From positions 1 to 5,818 of the forward strand of contig JAEDMR010000128.1 in the NCBI GenBank assembly GCA_016302925.1: a stretch of 5,818 bases of DNA, written 5' to 3'. Origin of the DNA: Bacillota bacterium. GTDB lineage: Bacteria > Bacillota > Clostridia > Peptostreptococcales > Anaerovoracaceae. This document shows positions 4,891-5,818 of this stretch, one piece after another. Each line of letters opens with the position of its first letter. The stretch's first letter is position 1. The translations under genes were made by a program, and so were the position numbers. The notes beneath the pieces are model-generated. The model had not been told where the DNA came from. It saw nothing but the letters and a program-made list of their open reading frames with translations, and did not search any database.

Positions 4891-5793
4891 ATGGATTTTA
4901 AGGAAATTACAGAAAAACAAATGGAAGCCGAGCGTTTTCTGCTTCAGTCCTTCAGAGAACGGTTCGAAAAATGCCCTCCGGGATACCTGGCCTGCAAACC
5001 CGACCGCACCGGCCGCCTGCAGTATTACCATAAACTTCCCGGCGATCCGAAACCTCATTATCTGAACCGGAAGATGACGCCCCTCATCCATGAACTGCAA
5101 TACAAGCGCATTCTCCGGGAAAGCATCCGACGGCTGGAGCAGAATCTGAAAGCCCGTGGAAAATATCTAAATGCCTATGTACCCTTCGATTATGCCAGCA
5201 TCTGCCGAAATCTTCCAAAAGCATACCGGCACGCAGATACCCCTTATGAGAATACCGATCTGTGGACAATATTGCAGGAAACATTTCAGCAGACATTGCA
5301 GGCGGACGGAACGCCCCGCTTCACCCAGTCCGAAAACCCATATCGCAGAGACCAGCTGATTCATACGACCACGTTCGGCCTGCTGACCCGGACGAAAGCT
5401 GAAGCTTCTGTTGCCGAGCTTCTCTACGGAAGCGGACTGTCATTCCACTATGAAAAGAAGCTAAATCTGCAGGACGAAGACGGCACACCGAAAACCCGGT
5501 ACCCTGATTTTACGATTCCGATCGCACCCTGGCTGGACTATTATATGGAATATGATGGCATGTATCAGGACGAAACCTATCGGAAACGCCACGAGGAAAC
5601 ACTGCGGCTCTATCATCTCAACGGAATCTACCCGCCGAAAAACCTGATTCTTTTCATGGAAGGTCCTGACGGCGCTTTCCACGCAGACAGCATATTACAG
5701 ATGATCGAAGGCATTCTGGTTCCTCTCTGCAGCAGACATTCTTCCTCGCTTTATACCGATTCAGCTTCGCACAATCCATGCTCACGACGCTGA
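4891..5793 (+). CDS. Uncharacterised clostridial protein with PD-(D/E)XK nuclease-like domain
   Basis: The function is unknown. The 300-residue product has a charged, helical N-terminal part (about 4-95) containing CPPGYLACK (28-36). A middle linker ends in QLIHTTTFG (155-163). The C-terminal domain (about 165-275) has RTKAEASVAELLY (167-179), FHYEKKLNL (185-193), RYPDFTIP (203-210), YYMEYDGMYQDETY (217-230) and NLILFMEG (251-258). Glu171, Asp206 in the PD motif, and Glu220 fit a restriction-endonuclease-like core, but the Lys of a canonical (D/E)XK is absent (E-Y-D). The layout matches a family I recall as frequent and often multicopy in Lachnospiraceae and relatives, where the segment usually reads YWEHFG. 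No signal peptide or membrane segment is seen. Residues 282-300 look like a non-conserved tail. ATG 4891 follows AAAGGCGG with about 9-nt spacing. Divergent from spoIIA; a sporulation role is only a guess. Confidence 0.8.
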   Translation: MDFKEITEKQMEAERFLLQSFRERFEKCPPGYLACKPDRTGRLQYYHKLPGDPKPHYLNRKMTPLIHELQYKRILRESIRRLEQNLKARGKYLNAYVPFDYASICRNLPKAYRHADTPYENTDLWTILQETFQQTLQADGTPRFTQSENPYRRDQLIHTTTFGLLTRTKAEASVAELLYGSGLSFHYEKKLNLQDEDGTPKTRYPDFTIPIAPWLDYYMEYDGMYQDETYRKRHEETLRLYHLNGIYPPKNLILFMEGPDGAFHADSILQMIEGILVPLCSRHSSSLYTDSASHNPCSRR

Positions 5794-5818
5794 TGGCGTG
5801 CCTGACGCTGATGGCGTG
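5786..5818 (+). repeat. 18-bp-period tandem repeat at the window edge
   Basis: GACGCTGATGGCGTG occurs perfectly at 5786-5800 and 5804-5818, separated by cct. Each unit contains ACGC-TGATG-GCGT, a 4-bp stem with a 5-nt loop. The first copy includes the stop codon (5791-5793) of the nuclease-like gene. The array reaches the last base, so copy number is unknown. It could be a minisatellite, a REP-like element or the start of a terminator region. Confidence 0.6.

Noticed and set aside
1..5818. CRISPR, tRNA/rRNA genes, insertion sequence, phage or toxin-antitoxin modules
   Set aside because: No spaced repeats, RNA-gene signatures, transposase motifs or terminal inverted repeats were seen.

Overview
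The window looks like chromosome of an anaerobic, spore-forming member of the Clostridia (Bacillota). The evidence is an electron-bifurcation type acyl-CoA dehydrogenase/ETF operon, a three-gene operon with the spoIIAA-spoIIAB-sigF layout, and several perfect matches to the Spo0A box TGNCGAA. Species cannot be named. The metabolic genes are moderate in GC and use AGA for many arginines, as highly expressed genes often do. The sporulation-type genes are visibly more GC-rich and favour CGN arginine codons.

Left half (1-2658, all minus strand): acyl-CoA dehydrogenase, then etfB, then etfA, which runs off the left edge. Gaps are 15-20 nt and each gene has a strong Shine-Dalgarno. EtfA starts with a two-[4Fe-4S] ferredoxin domain. 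The dehydrogenase is closest to butyryl-CoA dehydrogenase by remembered family sequences. The gene order and the ferredoxin-EtfA also match CarC-CarD-CarE of Acetobacterium, so the physiological substrate is open. No crt, hbd or thl gene precedes the dehydrogenase. The operon has its own sigma-A-like promoter at 2755-2783, and an 18-bp near-perfect Rex operator overlaps the -35. Rex senses NADH/NAD+, which suits an NADH-oxidising complex. The 5' leader carries a stable hairpin.

Middle (2890-4444, minus strand): spoIIAA, spoIIAB and a SigF-like sigma factor, separated by 3 nt and 1 nt. In the known system SpoIIAB is an anti-sigma factor and kinase that holds sigma-F; unphosphorylated SpoIIAA frees it. 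SpoIIAB here keeps the key residues at the same numbering as in Bacillus subtilis. SpoIIAA keeps the phosphorylatable serine but carries an unusual ~26-residue Gly/Asp-rich insertion. The sigma factor is divergent and short at its N-terminus.

Right part: a 446-nt divergent intergenic region (4445-4890) holds a candidate spoIIA promoter and the most striking non-coding signal. Four Spo0A boxes lie in tandem at an exact 10-bp period (4711-4747), with a further perfect box at 4628-4634 and a degenerate one 20 bp away. On the plus strand a 300-residue protein (4891-5793) belongs to an uncharacterised clostridial family with a PD-(D/E)XK nuclease-like C-terminal half. The window ends in an 18-bp-period tandem repeat whose unit can form a small hairpin; it continues to, and perhaps past, the edge.

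The window thus joins a redox-controlled energy operon to a Spo0A-controlled sporulation sigma operon. Nothing here proves a wholly new system. The points most worth following are the helically phased Spo0A array, the expanded SpoIIAA, the Rex site, and the nuclease-like gene divergent from spoIIA.
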